Of a stretch of 64,000 nucleotides of DNA, positions 34,905-43,675 are shown one piece after another (position 1 is the stretch's first letter; each line of letters opens with the position of its first letter). The stretch is from an uncultured candidate division WPS-2 bacterium. Its GTDB lineage: Bacteria > Vulcanimicrobiota > Vulcanimicrobiia > Vulcanimicrobiales > Vulcanimicrobiaceae. The notes beneath the pieces are model-generated. The model saw only the letters and a program-made list of their open reading frames with translations. It made no database searches and was not told the origin of the DNA. A program made the position numbers and the translations under genes. Where the stretch lies: assembly GCA_937927945.1 (NCBI GenBank), contig CALEYW010000046.1, positions 62,001-126,000 of the forward strand, in the 5' to 3' direction.

Positions 34905-36439
34905 CCAGCACTCTCGTAAATCCGCTCCGTAAGGGGCTGGTCTCGAGCCGAATCACTGATCCTTGTTCGATCGTCTTCTTCGGCGCGAGCGGCGACTTGA
35001 CGAAGCGCATGCTGATGCCGGCGCTGTGGAACCTGCGGCTGGCCGACATTCTTCCGGAACACTACGGGATCGTCGGTTTCTCACGCTCGCAGTTCAGCGA
35101 CGACGAATTCCGCGACGCGATGCACGAGGCCATCGACGAGTTCTCGCGCACCGGTCCCGCAAAAGATCCGCTCTGGAGCGACTTCGCCAAGCACGTCTCG
35201 TACGTCTCCGGCAAGTTCGACGACCCGGCGTCGTTTGCGACGTTGCGCGAAGCGCTGGAACGCAACGATCGGGAGCTCGGAACCGGCGGCAACCGCCTGT
35301 TCTATTTGAGCACGCCGCCGTCGGTGTTCGCGGCCATCGTCGAACAACTCGACGCGGCGGGCCTCGGACCGCGCGACAACAAGACCGGCTGGAGCCGGAT
35401 CATCGTCGAGAAGCCGTTCGGGACCGACCTCGACTCGGCGCGCGCGCTGCAGGCCGAAGTATCGAAGGTCTTCGACGAGAAGCTGATCTACCGGATCGAC
35501 CATTACCTGGGCAAAGAGCCGGTCCAGGACATCATGGCGCTGCGCTTCGCGAACGTCATCTTCGAGCCGATTTGGAATCGGCGCTACGTCGACTCGGTGC
35601 AGATCACCGCGGCGGAGACGGTCGGCGTCGAACAGCGCGGCGGCTACTACGACAATGCCGGCGCGCTGCGCGACATGATCCAAAACCACGTCATGAACCT
35701 GCTCGCGCTGGTGGCGATGGAACCGCCGGTCGCCTCCGATGCGGACTCGATCCGCGACGAGAAGTACAAGGTGCTGCGCGCGGTTCGCCCCATCGAAGCG
35801 AACCGGGTGACGCTCGACGCCGCGCGCGGTCAGTACGACGCGGGCTCGATCGGCGGGAAGCCGGTCCCCGGCTATCGTGAGGAACCCGACGTGCGGCCCG
35901 ACTCGAACACCGAGACGTACGCTGCGGTGAAGCTCTGGATCGACAACTGGCGCTGGGCCGACGTTCCGTTCTACCTGCGCTCCGGCAAGCGGCTCGGCCA
36001 CAAGAACTCCGAGATCGCGATCCGCTTTCGTTCGCTCCCACACCGGCTGTTCGGTGAAGCCGGCGACGCGCTCGACAACAACGTCCTGGTGATGAAGATC
36101 CAGCCGGAAGAGGGCATCTCGCTGCGCTTCAACGCAAAGGTGCCGGGGCCGAAGATGCACATTCGCTCGGTGTCGATGGACTTCAACTACGGAACGGGCT
36201 TCGGTGTCGTCTCCGCCCCCGCGTACGAACGGCTGATCGGCGACGCGATGCGCGGCGACGCGACGCTCTTCACGCGCTGGGATGCCGTCGAAACCGCCTG
36301 GCAGATCGTCATGCCGATTCTCGACCGCTGGCTCAACACGATCGACGAAAGCTTCCCCAACTACAGCGCCGGAAGCCAAGGCCCGCCTTCGTCGGATCGC
36401 ATGCTGGCGATGGACGACCGGGAGTGGCGCAAGATATGA
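34901..36439 (+). CDS. zwf: Glucose-6-phosphate 1-dehydrogenase
   Basis: A 512-residue G6PD. The nucleotide site is FFGASGDLTKRML, the substrate site is YRIDHYLGKEPVQD with the catalytic histidine in the same stretch, and later motifs VPFYLRSGKRL and RIQPEEGI-like KIQPEEGISLRF are typical. It commits glucose-6-phosphate to the oxidative branch. It is overlapped by gnd upstream and opcA downstream, so the three genes are translationally linked. Confidence 0.97.
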   Translation: MTSTLVNPLRKGLVSSRITDPCSIVFFGASGDLTKRMLMPALWNLRLADILPEHYGIVGFSRSQFSDDEFRDAMHEAIDEFSRTGPAKDPLWSDFAKHVSYVSGKFDDPASFATLREALERNDRELGTGGNRLFYLSTPPSVFAAIVEQLDAAGLGPRDNKTGWSRIIVEKPFGTDLDSARALQAEVSKVFDEKLIYRIDHYLGKEPVQDIMALRFANVIFEPIWNRRYVDSVQITAAETVGVEQRGGYYDNAGALRDMIQNHVMNLLALVAMEPPVASDADSIRDEKYKVLRAVRPIEANRVTLDAARGQYDAGSIGGKPVPGYREEPDVRPDSNTETYAAVKLWIDNWRWADVPFYLRSGKRLGHKNSEIAIRFRSLPHRLFGEAGDALDNNVLVMKIQPEEGISLRFNAKVPGPKMHIRSVSMDFNYGTGFGVVSAPAYERLIGDAMRGDATLFTRWDAVETAWQIVMPILDRWLNTIDESFPNYSAGSQGPPSSDRMLAMDDREWRKI

Positions 36440-37434
36440 ACCTCGAGTCGTCCACGGTCGCCGCATCGCTCGACGCGATTCGCGCCGAACTTTCGCGCAC
36501 GAAGCTCTCGACTTCGACGCTCAACTTCATCGTGTGGATCGACGACCCGAACCGGCGCGACTGGATCCTGGAGCGCGCGGCGAAACTCAGCCGCAAACAC
36601 CCGTCGTTCACGCTGGTTCTCGACAACACCGGCGCCGATGGCGGAAGCGCGACGGTGACGACCTGCCCGCGCGACCCGGAATCGCACTTCACCGTGCAGG
36701 GCGAACAGGTCCGCATCGACGCCTCGCGGTTCGGTGCCGAAGCGCTCGTCGAGTACGTCACCGCACTCTGCCCGAGCGGCGTCCCGACCCTCTTGTGGTG
36801 GAGCGGCATCCGTGAATCCAGCCGGCCCGCATTCGAGGCGCTGCTTCCGCTCTCCGACACCCTGCTGGTCGATTCGTCAGGTGCCGTGCGCGACGAATCG
36901 GCGTTGCGGTTGGTGGCCGACTTTCACCGCGCGCGCCCGACGGTGGTGCTGCGCGACCTCGCCTGGATGCGCCTGAGTCCGTGGCAGGACATGATCGCGA
37001 ACTTCTTCGACAACCCGGCGCTGTTGAACGAACTCTACACGATTCGCAAGCTGTACATCACCAGCGGATCCGCGTCGGAGGCGCTGTACTTGGGCGGCTG
37101 GCTGGCCAGCCGTCTGGGCTGGACGGCAAGCGGACGTGACGCGTTCACCGACGCGCAGGGAAAAGAAATCTCTTTCTCCCGCACGATCGACGGAGAGATC
37201 CGCCGCGTGCACAGCATCTGCCTGGACAGCGATACGTCGTGGTACCACGGCGAAGTGACCGAAGATCCCACCGTCGTCTCGATTTGGGTCGAAGGCGACC
37301 ACGCGCGTGAGGTTCGCCTCTTTCCGCTGCCGGCGATCGACACCGCGTCGCTCATCGAACGCGCCATCCTCGAGCAAGGACCGGACGAGATGTTCGAAAC
37401 CTCTCTTCGCACCGTGGGTACGCTGCTCGGATGA
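36436..37434 (+). CDS. opcA: Glucose-6-phosphate dehydrogenase assembly protein OpcA
   Basis: A 332-residue protein directly after zwf, with the ATGA overlap setting the start at 36436. STLNFIVWIDDPNRRDWIL, TLLWWSGIRES, LSPWQDMIANFFDNP and GGWLASRLGWTAS are OpcA features. In cyanobacteria OpcA activates G6PD and passes on redox control; actinobacteria keep it next to zwf in the same way. The presence of OpcA, absent from proteobacteria, is one of the hints to the lineage. Confidence 0.92.
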   Translation: MNLESSTVAASLDAIRAELSRTKLSTSTLNFIVWIDDPNRRDWILERAAKLSRKHPSFTLVLDNTGADGGSATVTTCPRDPESHFTVQGEQVRIDASRFGAEALVEYVTALCPSGVPTLLWWSGIRESSRPAFEALLPLSDTLLVDSSGAVRDESALRLVADFHRARPTVVLRDLAWMRLSPWQDMIANFFDNPALLNELYTIRKLYITSGSASEALYLGGWLASRLGWTASGRDAFTDAQGKEISFSRTIDGEIRRVHSICLDSDTSWYHGEVTEDPTVVSIWVEGDHAREVRLFPLPAIDTASLIERAILEQGPDEMFETSLRTVGTLLG

Positions 37435-37483
37435 ATCGCCTTCAACGACCCGTCCTCGCCGGAAGCTGACGCGGCGACGCGCG

Positions 37484-38218
37484 ATGGCGCACATTCGCAT
37501 CGTCACGGTCCTGCCGGACGCGGCGGCGCTCGCGACGGAGGCGGCCGATCACACGCTGGACGTCCTGCGCGCGGCGCTCGCGCGGCGCGAGCGCGCGCAC
37601 ATCGCGCTCGCCGGCGGGTCGACGCCGCGCGCGATGAACGCGCTGCTCACCGCTGAGCCCCGGCGCTCTTCGCTCGACTGGACCCGTATCGTGTTCTGGT
37701 TCGGCGACGAGCGCTGCGTGCCGCCGGACGATCCCGAATCGAACTATCGCATGAACCGCGAGACGCTGCTCGATCCGCTCGGTATCGCCTCGCATCAGGT
37801 GCATCGCATCCACGGCGAAGGGGATCCCGCCGCGTCGGCGGCCGACTACGCCGCCGTGCTGATGCTCGAGCTCGGCGACCGTCCGCAACTCGACCTGGTG
37901 CTGCTCGGAATGGGCCCGGACGGTCACACCGCTTCGCTCTTCCCCGGCACGACCAAAGCGATGGGGCGCACCGAGCTCTGCGTCGCGCACTACATCCCGA
38001 AGTTCGACCGCTGGCGCATCACGCTCACCCCGCATGCGATCAATGCAGCGCGCAACATCGCGATCACCGCCGGCGGAGCCGAGAAGGCCGACGCGCTCGA
38101 AGCCGTGCTGAACGGCCCGCGCGATCCGGACGTCTTCCCGGCCCAGCTCATCCGCCCGCGCGCGGGCGAACTCCATTGGTTCGTCGACACCGCCGCCGCC
38201 GCACACCTCACCCTCTGA
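37484..38218 (+). CDS. pgl: 6-phosphogluconolactonase
   Basis: A 244-residue DevB-type lactonase. IALAGGSTPRAMNALL, FWFGDERCVPPDDPESNYRM and LLGMGPDGHTASLFPGT are the three family motifs, the last one with the catalytic histidine. It hydrolyses 6-phosphogluconolactone between Zwf and Gnd. Last gene of the pentose phosphate set. The 49-base gap to opcA is the longest inside the operon. Confidence 0.95.
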   Translation: MAHIRIVTVLPDAAALATEAADHTLDVLRAALARRERAHIALAGGSTPRAMNALLTAEPRRSSLDWTRIVFWFGDERCVPPDDPESNYRMNRETLLDPLGIASHQVHRIHGEGDPAASAADYAAVLMLELGDRPQLDLVLLGMGPDGHTASLFPGTTKAMGRTELCVAHYIPKFDRWRITLTPHAINAARNIAITAGGAEKADALEAVLNGPRDPDVFPAQLIRPRAGELHWFVDTAAAAHLTL

Positions 38219-38348
38219 GCGCGCAGAGGTCCAGGACTTGACTCCCAAGGTTCGTATAGGGAGACGATTCGAACCGCTGCGCGAGCAAACCGCTGGGGAC
38301 GTCGACGATCGGACACCGCGCGCGGGTGCGCGCAGAAGGGCAACCACC

Positions 38349-38972
38349 GTGGCCATGATCTTCACGGTCAACTTCTTCAACAACGGATCGAACCCGGGGA
38401 GCGTCATGCTCTTTCAGCGCGACGCCGACGAACGGTCCGACGCGCGGTCGCTCGCGTGGTTCGCGAAGTACAACTATCCGAAAACGCGGGTGAGCTTCCA
38501 GTGGACCACCGAGCTGAGCTTCGTTTGGTCTGACACCGGCCAGCTCGTCCCCGGGATCATCGCCAGCGCGTCGCAGGCGATCGCGGCCGACCCCGCGGAC
38601 GGCAACCTGATCACGCTGACGTACGATCAGGGGTTCAACTTCGTCAACCAGGGCCCGGGCCGGCAACGCGGCATCATGTCGATCATCGAAGATGCCACGA
38701 TCCCCTCCGGGATGGCGTCGGCGGGGATCGGGATGTCGGGGCAGCCGACGTTCCTCATGCCGGCCCAGCCAAACTTCATGTTCCAATTCAGTACGCGCAC
38801 GCAGTACTGGATCGCCTTCGGCAAGTACGCATCGGGCGAGGTGCTGGACGTCAGCACCATCGTCAACGCGGCCCAGATCGACTTCCCTGGGAACCTCTCT
38901 GCGATGGATGCGACGCTCGGGCCCGACGGGAACTGGACGATCACTCCGACGCACCTCGCCGCGGAGGTCTGA
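38349..38972 (+). CDS. RhiA-like protein
   Basis: A 207-residue protein whose sequence pattern (FTVNFFNNGSNPGSVMLFQR, SLAWFAKYNYPKTRVSFQW, FVNQGPG, AQPNFMFQFSTRTQYWIAFG, GEVLDVSTI) resembles my recollection of RhiA, the abundant rhizosphere-expressed protein of Rhizobium leguminosarum. The fold is expected to be beta-rich and the biochemical function is unknown. The start GTG is chosen because AAGGG lies 8 bases ahead. An ATG two codons later is possible. No signal peptide is apparent. Confidence 0.7.
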   Translation: MAMIFTVNFFNNGSNPGSVMLFQRDADERSDARSLAWFAKYNYPKTRVSFQWTTELSFVWSDTGQLVPGIIASASQAIAADPADGNLITLTYDQGFNFVNQGPGRQRGIMSIIEDATIPSGMASAGIGMSGQPTFLMPAQPNFMFQFSTRTQYWIAFGKYASGEVLDVSTIVNAAQIDFPGNLSAMDATLGPDGNWTITPTHLAAEV

Positions 38973-39040
38973 TCCGTCGCGACGGCGGCCGGTTCGGCGC
39001 GCTCGCCCTGATCGGGGGCACGGGTCACGTCACGCTGGAC

Positions 39041-39913
39041 GTGCCGGGCGGCCGAATCGTCGCCAAAGCCGAGTACCTCCAGCCCGGCGGAAGCGTCAAG
39101 GATCGGGCCGCGCTCGGCGCCATCGAAGGTGCCCGTGCGCGCGGCTCCCTTCGCCCCGGACAAACCGTCGTCGAGATGACCAGCGGCAACATGGGCGCGG
39201 GGCTCGCCGTCGTCTGCGGCGTCCTCGGTCATCCGTTCGTCGCGGTGATGTCCACCGGGAACAGCCCGGAACGCGCAACGATGATGCGCGGCCTCGGCGC
39301 CGACGTCGTGCTCGTTCCGCAGGTCGAAGGCACGCACGGCAACGTCACCGGCCGCGACATCGACGCGGCGGCGCATCGGGCACGCGAGATCGCCGCCGAA
39401 CGCGGCGGTTTTTACGTCGACCAGTTCAACAACCCGGACTGCGTCGCGGCACACGAGACCACCACCGGTCCGGAACTGCGCGCCGCGTGCGAACGCATCG
39501 ACGCGTTCGTCGCCTGCGTTGGGACCGGCGCGACGCTGATCGGCACGCTGCGCGACCTCAAGCGGCACGATCCACACATCCTTGGCGTCGCCATCGAACC
39601 GCGCGGTGCCGCCGTGCTGGCCGGCGAACCGGTCACGAAGCCGGCGCATCTCTTACAGGGCACGGGGTACGCCGCGCGGCCGCCGCTCTGGGACGATACG
39701 CTCGTCGACGCGTTCGCCGCGGTCGGCGACGACGAAGCGTCCGAGGAGCGCGCGGCGCTCGGCCGGCGCGGCCTCTACGTCGGCTATTCGTCGGCCGCGA
39801 ACGTCGTCGCAGCCCGCAAGCTGCTCTCGGCAGGACGTTTGCGAGAAGGCGCGATCGTGGCCACCGTGCTGTGCGACACGGGCCTCAAGTACCAGCCCTC
39901 GCCCGCGCGGTAG
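39041..39913 (+). CDS. Cysteine synthase-like PLP enzyme (fold type II)
   Basis: A 290-residue reading from GTG 39041. PGGSVKDR carries the PLP lysine, TSGNMGAGL is the cofactor phosphate/substrate loop, VACVGTGATLIG holds the glycine-rich phosphate cup and GYSSAANVVAA lies near the end. In-frame sequence upstream (GALALIGGTGHVTLDVPGG) lines up with the usual N-terminus of CysK/CysM, so the protein probably starts earlier. The only candidate found is a CTG at 38969 overlapping the previous stop. The usual NTP motif is changed to GTG-H. The 3' end overlaps a convergent gene by 29 bases. Substrate uncertain. Confidence 0.82.
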   Translation: MPGGRIVAKAEYLQPGGSVKDRAALGAIEGARARGSLRPGQTVVEMTSGNMGAGLAVVCGVLGHPFVAVMSTGNSPERATMMRGLGADVVLVPQVEGTHGNVTGRDIDAAAHRAREIAAERGGFYVDQFNNPDCVAAHETTTGPELRAACERIDAFVACVGTGATLIGTLRDLKRHDPHILGVAIEPRGAAVLAGEPVTKPAHLLQGTGYAARPPLWDDTLVDAFAAVGDDEASEERAALGRRGLYVGYSSAANVVAARKLLSAGRLREGAIVATVLCDTGLKYQPSPAR

Positions 39914-42017
39914 CGTCAAGCGCACGGGTACGTGCGCCGCGGCCGAGGTCGGCGAATCGCTTTCCGCTACGCGCCAGTTCGTAGACGATCGCGGGCGCGC
40001 GGAAGCGGTCGCCGTGCACTGCGGCGAGGCGCTCGCATTCGGCCGCGAACGCCGCAGCGTCGCGCTCGATCAGCGAGAACACGCCGCCCGTGTACGCCGG
40101 GAAGCCCCAGCCGAGGATCGATGCGACGTCGCCGTCGGCGGCGTTGGCGATCACGCCGTCCGCATACGCGCGCGCGGCTTCGAGCGACTGCACGTACAAG
40201 AGGCGCCGCTTCACCGCCTCGACGTCGGGCTGAGTCCGCGCCGGCGGGAATTGCTGCGCCAAACCCGGCCAGAGCGTCTTGCGGCCGCCCGCCGGATAGT
40301 CGTAGAGGCCTTTGCCGGCGCGCTTTCCCGGACGGTCGAACTCGGTGACGAAGCGCTCGATCACTTCGTCGGCGGGTCCGGCGACGTAGGCGTCGCCGAG
40401 GTCGGCCTGCGTCTGCAGCCGGACGCGATGGCTGAGCGAGAGGCTGACCTCGTCGGCGACGGCGAGCGGTCCCACCGCCATTCCCGCCATGCGTCCCGCG
40501 TTTTCGATCAGCGCCGGTGCCACGCCGTCGCGCAGCAGCGCCAGACCTTCGTTCAGATACGTCGCGAAGACGCGACTCGTGAAGAACCCGCGGCTGTCGT
40601 TGACGACGATCGGCGTCTTGCCGATCAGCCGCACGTAGTCGAGCGCCGCCGCCAGCGTCGCGTCGCTGGTGACGTCGCCGCGGATGATCTCGACCAGCGG
40701 CATCTTCTCCACCGGTGAGAAGAAATGGATCCCGATGAAGCGCTCGGGGCTGCGGCTCGCTGCGGCGAGCGACGAGATCGGCAACGTAGACGTGTTCGAC
40801 GCGAAGATCGCGCGCTGGGGCAAGACGTCTTCCGCGCGCCGCGTGACGTCGGCCTTGATCGCGCGATCTTCGAAGACCGCTTCGATGACGAGGTCGGCGG
40901 TCGCGAGGCCGTCGTACTCGGCGGTGGCGACGATGCGTTCGCGGACCGCGTCGTCCACGGTGCGCGCCCGTCCGCGTTCGGCCAGTTCCCGATCGCGATC
41001 GATCAGCACGACCCGTGCTCCGGCTTTGGCCGTGACCGCCGCTATGCCGGCACCCATCATCCCCGCGCCGAGCACGCCGACGGTGTGAATCACCGTGGGC
41101 GGTATGCCGGCCGGACGGCTGCTGAGCTTGTTCGCGGCCCCCAGGCTGAAGAACATCGTGCGGACCATCGCCCTCGCTTCGGGTCCGCGCAGCAGCTCGA
41201 TGAAGTAGCGCCCTTCGACCCGCAGACCCGCGTCGATCGTGAGCTGCAGCCCTTCGAACACGCTTGAGAGGATCGCGCGGGGGGCGGGGTAGTTGCCGTA
41301 CGTCTTCTTGCGAACCGTCGCGGAGGCGGCGCCGAACAGGTCGCTGACGTGCGGTGACTGCACCTCGCCGCCGGGGACGCGATAGCCCTTCGCGTCCCAG
41401 GGCTGTATCGGGGCCGGCGATTGCAGGAGCCATGCTCGCGCGGCCGCGAGCGCGCCGCCGGCCGGGACGAGCGCGCCGAGCACACCCAGTTCGTACGCCT
41501 CGTCGAAGCTGAAGCGGCGTCCTTCGAGCAGCAGCGGCAGCGCCTTCGCGATCCCGATCAGTCGCGGCAGCCGTTGCGTCCCGCCCGCACCCGGCAGCAG
41601 TCCCAGCGTGACCTCGGGGAAGCCGAGCCGCGCCCGCGCCGACGCCGTGCCGATCCGATGATGACAGGCGAGGGCGATCTCGAGGCCGCCGCCGAGCGCG
41701 CTGCCCTCGAGCGCCAAGACGAACGGTTTCCCGCCGGCTTCCATCGAGCGCAGCAGCGCGTGCATTGCCGCGACGTCGGCGACGGCGGTCGCGTCGTCGA
41801 AGATCCGCTCGAGATCGGCGCCGACGATGAAATCGCTCTTCGCCGACGCGACGATCACGCCGCGCACCGCTTCGTCATCGAGCGCGCGGCGCACCGCGGT
41901 GCCGAACGCGGCGATGCTCGCAGCATTGAGGACGTTGACCGGGCGGTCGGGCGCGTCCCAGGTGATCGTCGCGACGCCGTCACCGCCGAGTTCGTAGCGC
42001 ACCGGACCATCGCTCAT
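39885..42017 (-). CDS. fadB: Enoyl-CoA hydratase / 3-hydroxyacyl-CoA dehydrogenase fusion
   Basis: A 710-residue trifunctional-type enzyme. The N-terminal crotonase half has VGADLERIF, EGSALGGGLEIALACHHRIG and PEVTLGLLPGAGGTQRLPRL with both catalytic glutamates. The central half is a Rossmann dehydrogenase (VGVLGAGMMGAGIAAV, SNTSTLPIS, GIHFFSPVEKMPLVEII). The C-terminal domain includes GWGFPAYTGGVF. It carries out hydration and NAD-dependent oxidation in fatty acid beta-oxidation. The start shares one base with the thiolase stop, so FadA-like and FadB-like subunits are co-translated. Confidence 0.93.
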   Translation of the reverse strand: MSDGPVRYELGGDGVATITWDAPDRPVNVLNAASIAAFGTAVRRALDDEAVRGVIVASAKSDFIVGADLERIFDDATAVADVAAMHALLRSMEAGGKPFVLALEGSALGGGLEIALACHHRIGTASARARLGFPEVTLGLLPGAGGTQRLPRLIGIAKALPLLLEGRRFSFDEAYELGVLGALVPAGGALAAARAWLLQSPAPIQPWDAKGYRVPGGEVQSPHVSDLFGAASATVRKKTYGNYPAPRAILSSVFEGLQLTIDAGLRVEGRYFIELLRGPEARAMVRTMFFSLGAANKLSSRPAGIPPTVIHTVGVLGAGMMGAGIAAVTAKAGARVVLIDRDRELAERGRARTVDDAVRERIVATAEYDGLATADLVIEAVFEDRAIKADVTRRAEDVLPQRAIFASNTSTLPISSLAAASRSPERFIGIHFFSPVEKMPLVEIIRGDVTSDATLAAALDYVRLIGKTPIVVNDSRGFFTSRVFATYLNEGLALLRDGVAPALIENAGRMAGMAVGPLAVADEVSLSLSHRVRLQTQADLGDAYVAGPADEVIERFVTEFDRPGKRAGKGLYDYPAGGRKTLWPGLAQQFPPARTQPDVEAVKRRLLYVQSLEAARAYADGVIANAADGDVASILGWGFPAYTGGVFSLIERDAAAFAAECERLAAVHGDRFRAPAIVYELARSGKRFADLGRGARTRALDATARARAGT

Positions 42018-43225
42018 CACACGCGCTCCACGATCGTCGCGGTTCCCATCCCGCCGCCGACGCACAGCGTCACGAGCCCGACGGCGAGATCGCGCCGTTC
42101 GAGTTCGTCGAGCACCGTGCCGAGCAGCATCGCACCGGTCGCACCGAGCGGATGACCCAGCGCGATCGCGCCGCCGTTCACGTTGAGCCGGTCGTGACCG
42201 ACGCCGAGCTCGTCCATGAACCACAGCGGCACGACGGCGAACGCTTCGTTGACCTCGAAGAGATCGATGTCGCCGATGCTCATCCCGGCCTTCTTCAGCG
42301 CCTTGAGCACCGCGGGCACCGGACCTGTCAGCATGATCGCCGGCTCCGTTCCGATCGACGCGGCGGCGCGGATCCGCGCGCGCGGGATCAACCCGGCGCG
42401 CCGTCCCGCTTCCAGCGAGCCGACCAGCACCGCGGCAGCTCCGTCGACGATCCCCGACGAATTTCCGGCGGTGTGCACGTGCTCGATGCGCTCGACCTCG
42501 GGATAGCGTTGGATCGCCACCGCGTCGAATCCGGCGCGCTCGCCGATCGTCTCGAACGCAGGCTTCAGCGCCGCCAGCCCCTCACGCGTCGTCTGCGGGC
42601 GCAGATACTCGTCGCGCGCCAGAACCGTCTCGCCGTTTTGATCGACGACCGGCACGACCGAATGCGAGAAACGGTCGTCGCTCCACGCCGCCGCCGCACG
42701 CTGCTGCGAGCTCAGCGCGAACGCGTCGACGTCGTCGCGCGAGTAGCCGTACTTCGTCGCAATCAGATCAGCCGAGATCCCCTGCGGCACGAAGTGCGCG
42801 AGATGCGCCACCTGCGGATCGCTCCACATCGCGCCGCCGCTCGCGCCCATCGGGACGCGCGACATCGACTCGACGCCGCCGCCGATCGCGAAGTCGGCCT
42901 CGCCGCTGGCGACCTTCGCGGCGGCGAGGTTCACCGCCTCGAGGCCGGAGGAACAGAACCGGTTGATCTGCATCCCGGCGACGGTCTCCGCGTAGCGCGC
43001 CACGATCACCGCCGTGCGCGCGATGACCGCCCCTTGCTCGCCGACCGGCTCGACGCAACCCAGGATCACGTCGTCGATCAGCGCGGTATCGATTCCGGTG
43101 CGGTCGCGGACGGCGGCAAGTGCCGCGGCGGCGAGCTGGACCGGCGTCACGTCGTACAGGCTGCCGTCCTTCTTCCCGCGGCCGCGCGGGGTGCGGACGG
43201 CATCGTAAATGTAAGCCTCGGGCAT
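42017..43225 (-). CDS. fadA: Acetyl-CoA C-acyltransferase (thiolase)
   Basis: A 402-residue thiolase. The acylated cysteine is in NRFCSSGLEAVNLAA, the GGAIALGHPLGATGA loop has the catalytic histidine and LCVGGGMGTA has the second cysteine. It begins EAYIYDAVRTPRGRG, the usual N-terminus. It performs the last step of beta-oxidation, releasing acetyl-CoA. Paired with the downstream fadB-like gene; a VOC-family gene precedes it by about 48 bases on the same strand. Confidence 0.95.
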   Translation of the reverse strand: MPEAYIYDAVRTPRGRGKKDGSLYDVTPVQLAAAALAAVRDRTGIDTALIDDVILGCVEPVGEQGAVIARTAVIVARYAETVAGMQINRFCSSGLEAVNLAAAKVASGEADFAIGGGVESMSRVPMGASGGAMWSDPQVAHLAHFVPQGISADLIATKYGYSRDDVDAFALSSQQRAAAAWSDDRFSHSVVPVVDQNGETVLARDEYLRPQTTREGLAALKPAFETIGERAGFDAVAIQRYPEVERIEHVHTAGNSSGIVDGAAAVLVGSLEAGRRAGLIPRARIRAAASIGTEPAIMLTGPVPAVLKALKKAGMSIGDIDLFEVNEAFAVVPLWFMDELGVGHDRLNVNGGAIALGHPLGATGAMLLGTVLDELERRDLAVGLVTLCVGGGMGTATIVERV

Positions 43226-43272
43226 TCTGCCGGGATTCCACCGGCACCGCCCCGTCCCCGCAGGAGCTTAGG

Positions 43273-43617
43273 CTACTTGCGGTGATGGAGAGCGAAGGTG
43301 TTGCCTTCGGGATCCCAGCACCACGCCGTCGTGCACACCGGGTAGTCCATCGGCTCGCCGAACACCACGCCGCCGCCGGCGAGGACGCGTTCGAGCGCGG
43401 CGGGGACGTCGGGGACCGCGAACATGACGCCGCCGCCTTGATGCCACTCGTCGCCCGGCATCTTCGCGATCCCGAACGCGCTTCCGTCGGCGAGCACGAA
43501 CTCGGCGCTGGAGGGGAATTCGGCCTCGATCGTGAGGCCGAGCGAGTCGCGGTAGAACGCCACGGCACGGTCGAGGTCTTTGGCCAAGTAGTAATGAGCG
43601 TCGATGGCGGTGATCAT
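43273..43617 (-). CDS. VOC superfamily protein (glyoxalase-like)
   Basis: A 114-residue vicinal-oxygen-chelate protein: ITAIDAHYYLAKDLDRAVAFYRD at the N-terminus, GGVMFAVPDVPAALE in the middle and WCWDPEGNTFALHH at the end, one complete betaalphabetabetabeta pair. It probably forms dimers. The substrate is unknown; such genes beside WYL/YafY regulators are often linked to detoxification. I start at the ATG before ITAID, since the frame upstream runs into the divergent promoter. Confidence 0.85.
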   Translation of the reverse strand: MITAIDAHYYLAKDLDRAVAFYRDSLGLTIEAEFPSSAEFVLADGSAFGIAKMPGDEWHQGGGVMFAVPDVPAALERVLAGGGVVFGEPMDYPVCTTAWCWDPEGNTFALHHRK

Positions 43618-43640
43618 GGCCTCACGATAACCCGCGATAC

Positions 43641-43669
43641 TTGACACGGGCTGTCAGGATTCATAGGCT
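43641..43669 (+). promoter_or_regulatory. Promoter with overlapping palindromic operator, WYL regulator gene
   Basis: TTGACA (43641-43646) and TAGGCT (43664-43669) with a 17-bp spacer. The -35 overlaps the inverted repeat TGACA-N5-TGTCA (43642-43656), a probable binding site for the regulator encoded next. The ATG begins 7 bases after the -10 element, so the mRNA should be leaderless. The operator also lies in the divergent region upstream of the VOC gene. Confidence 0.6.
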
Positions 43670-43675
43670 TTCGCC

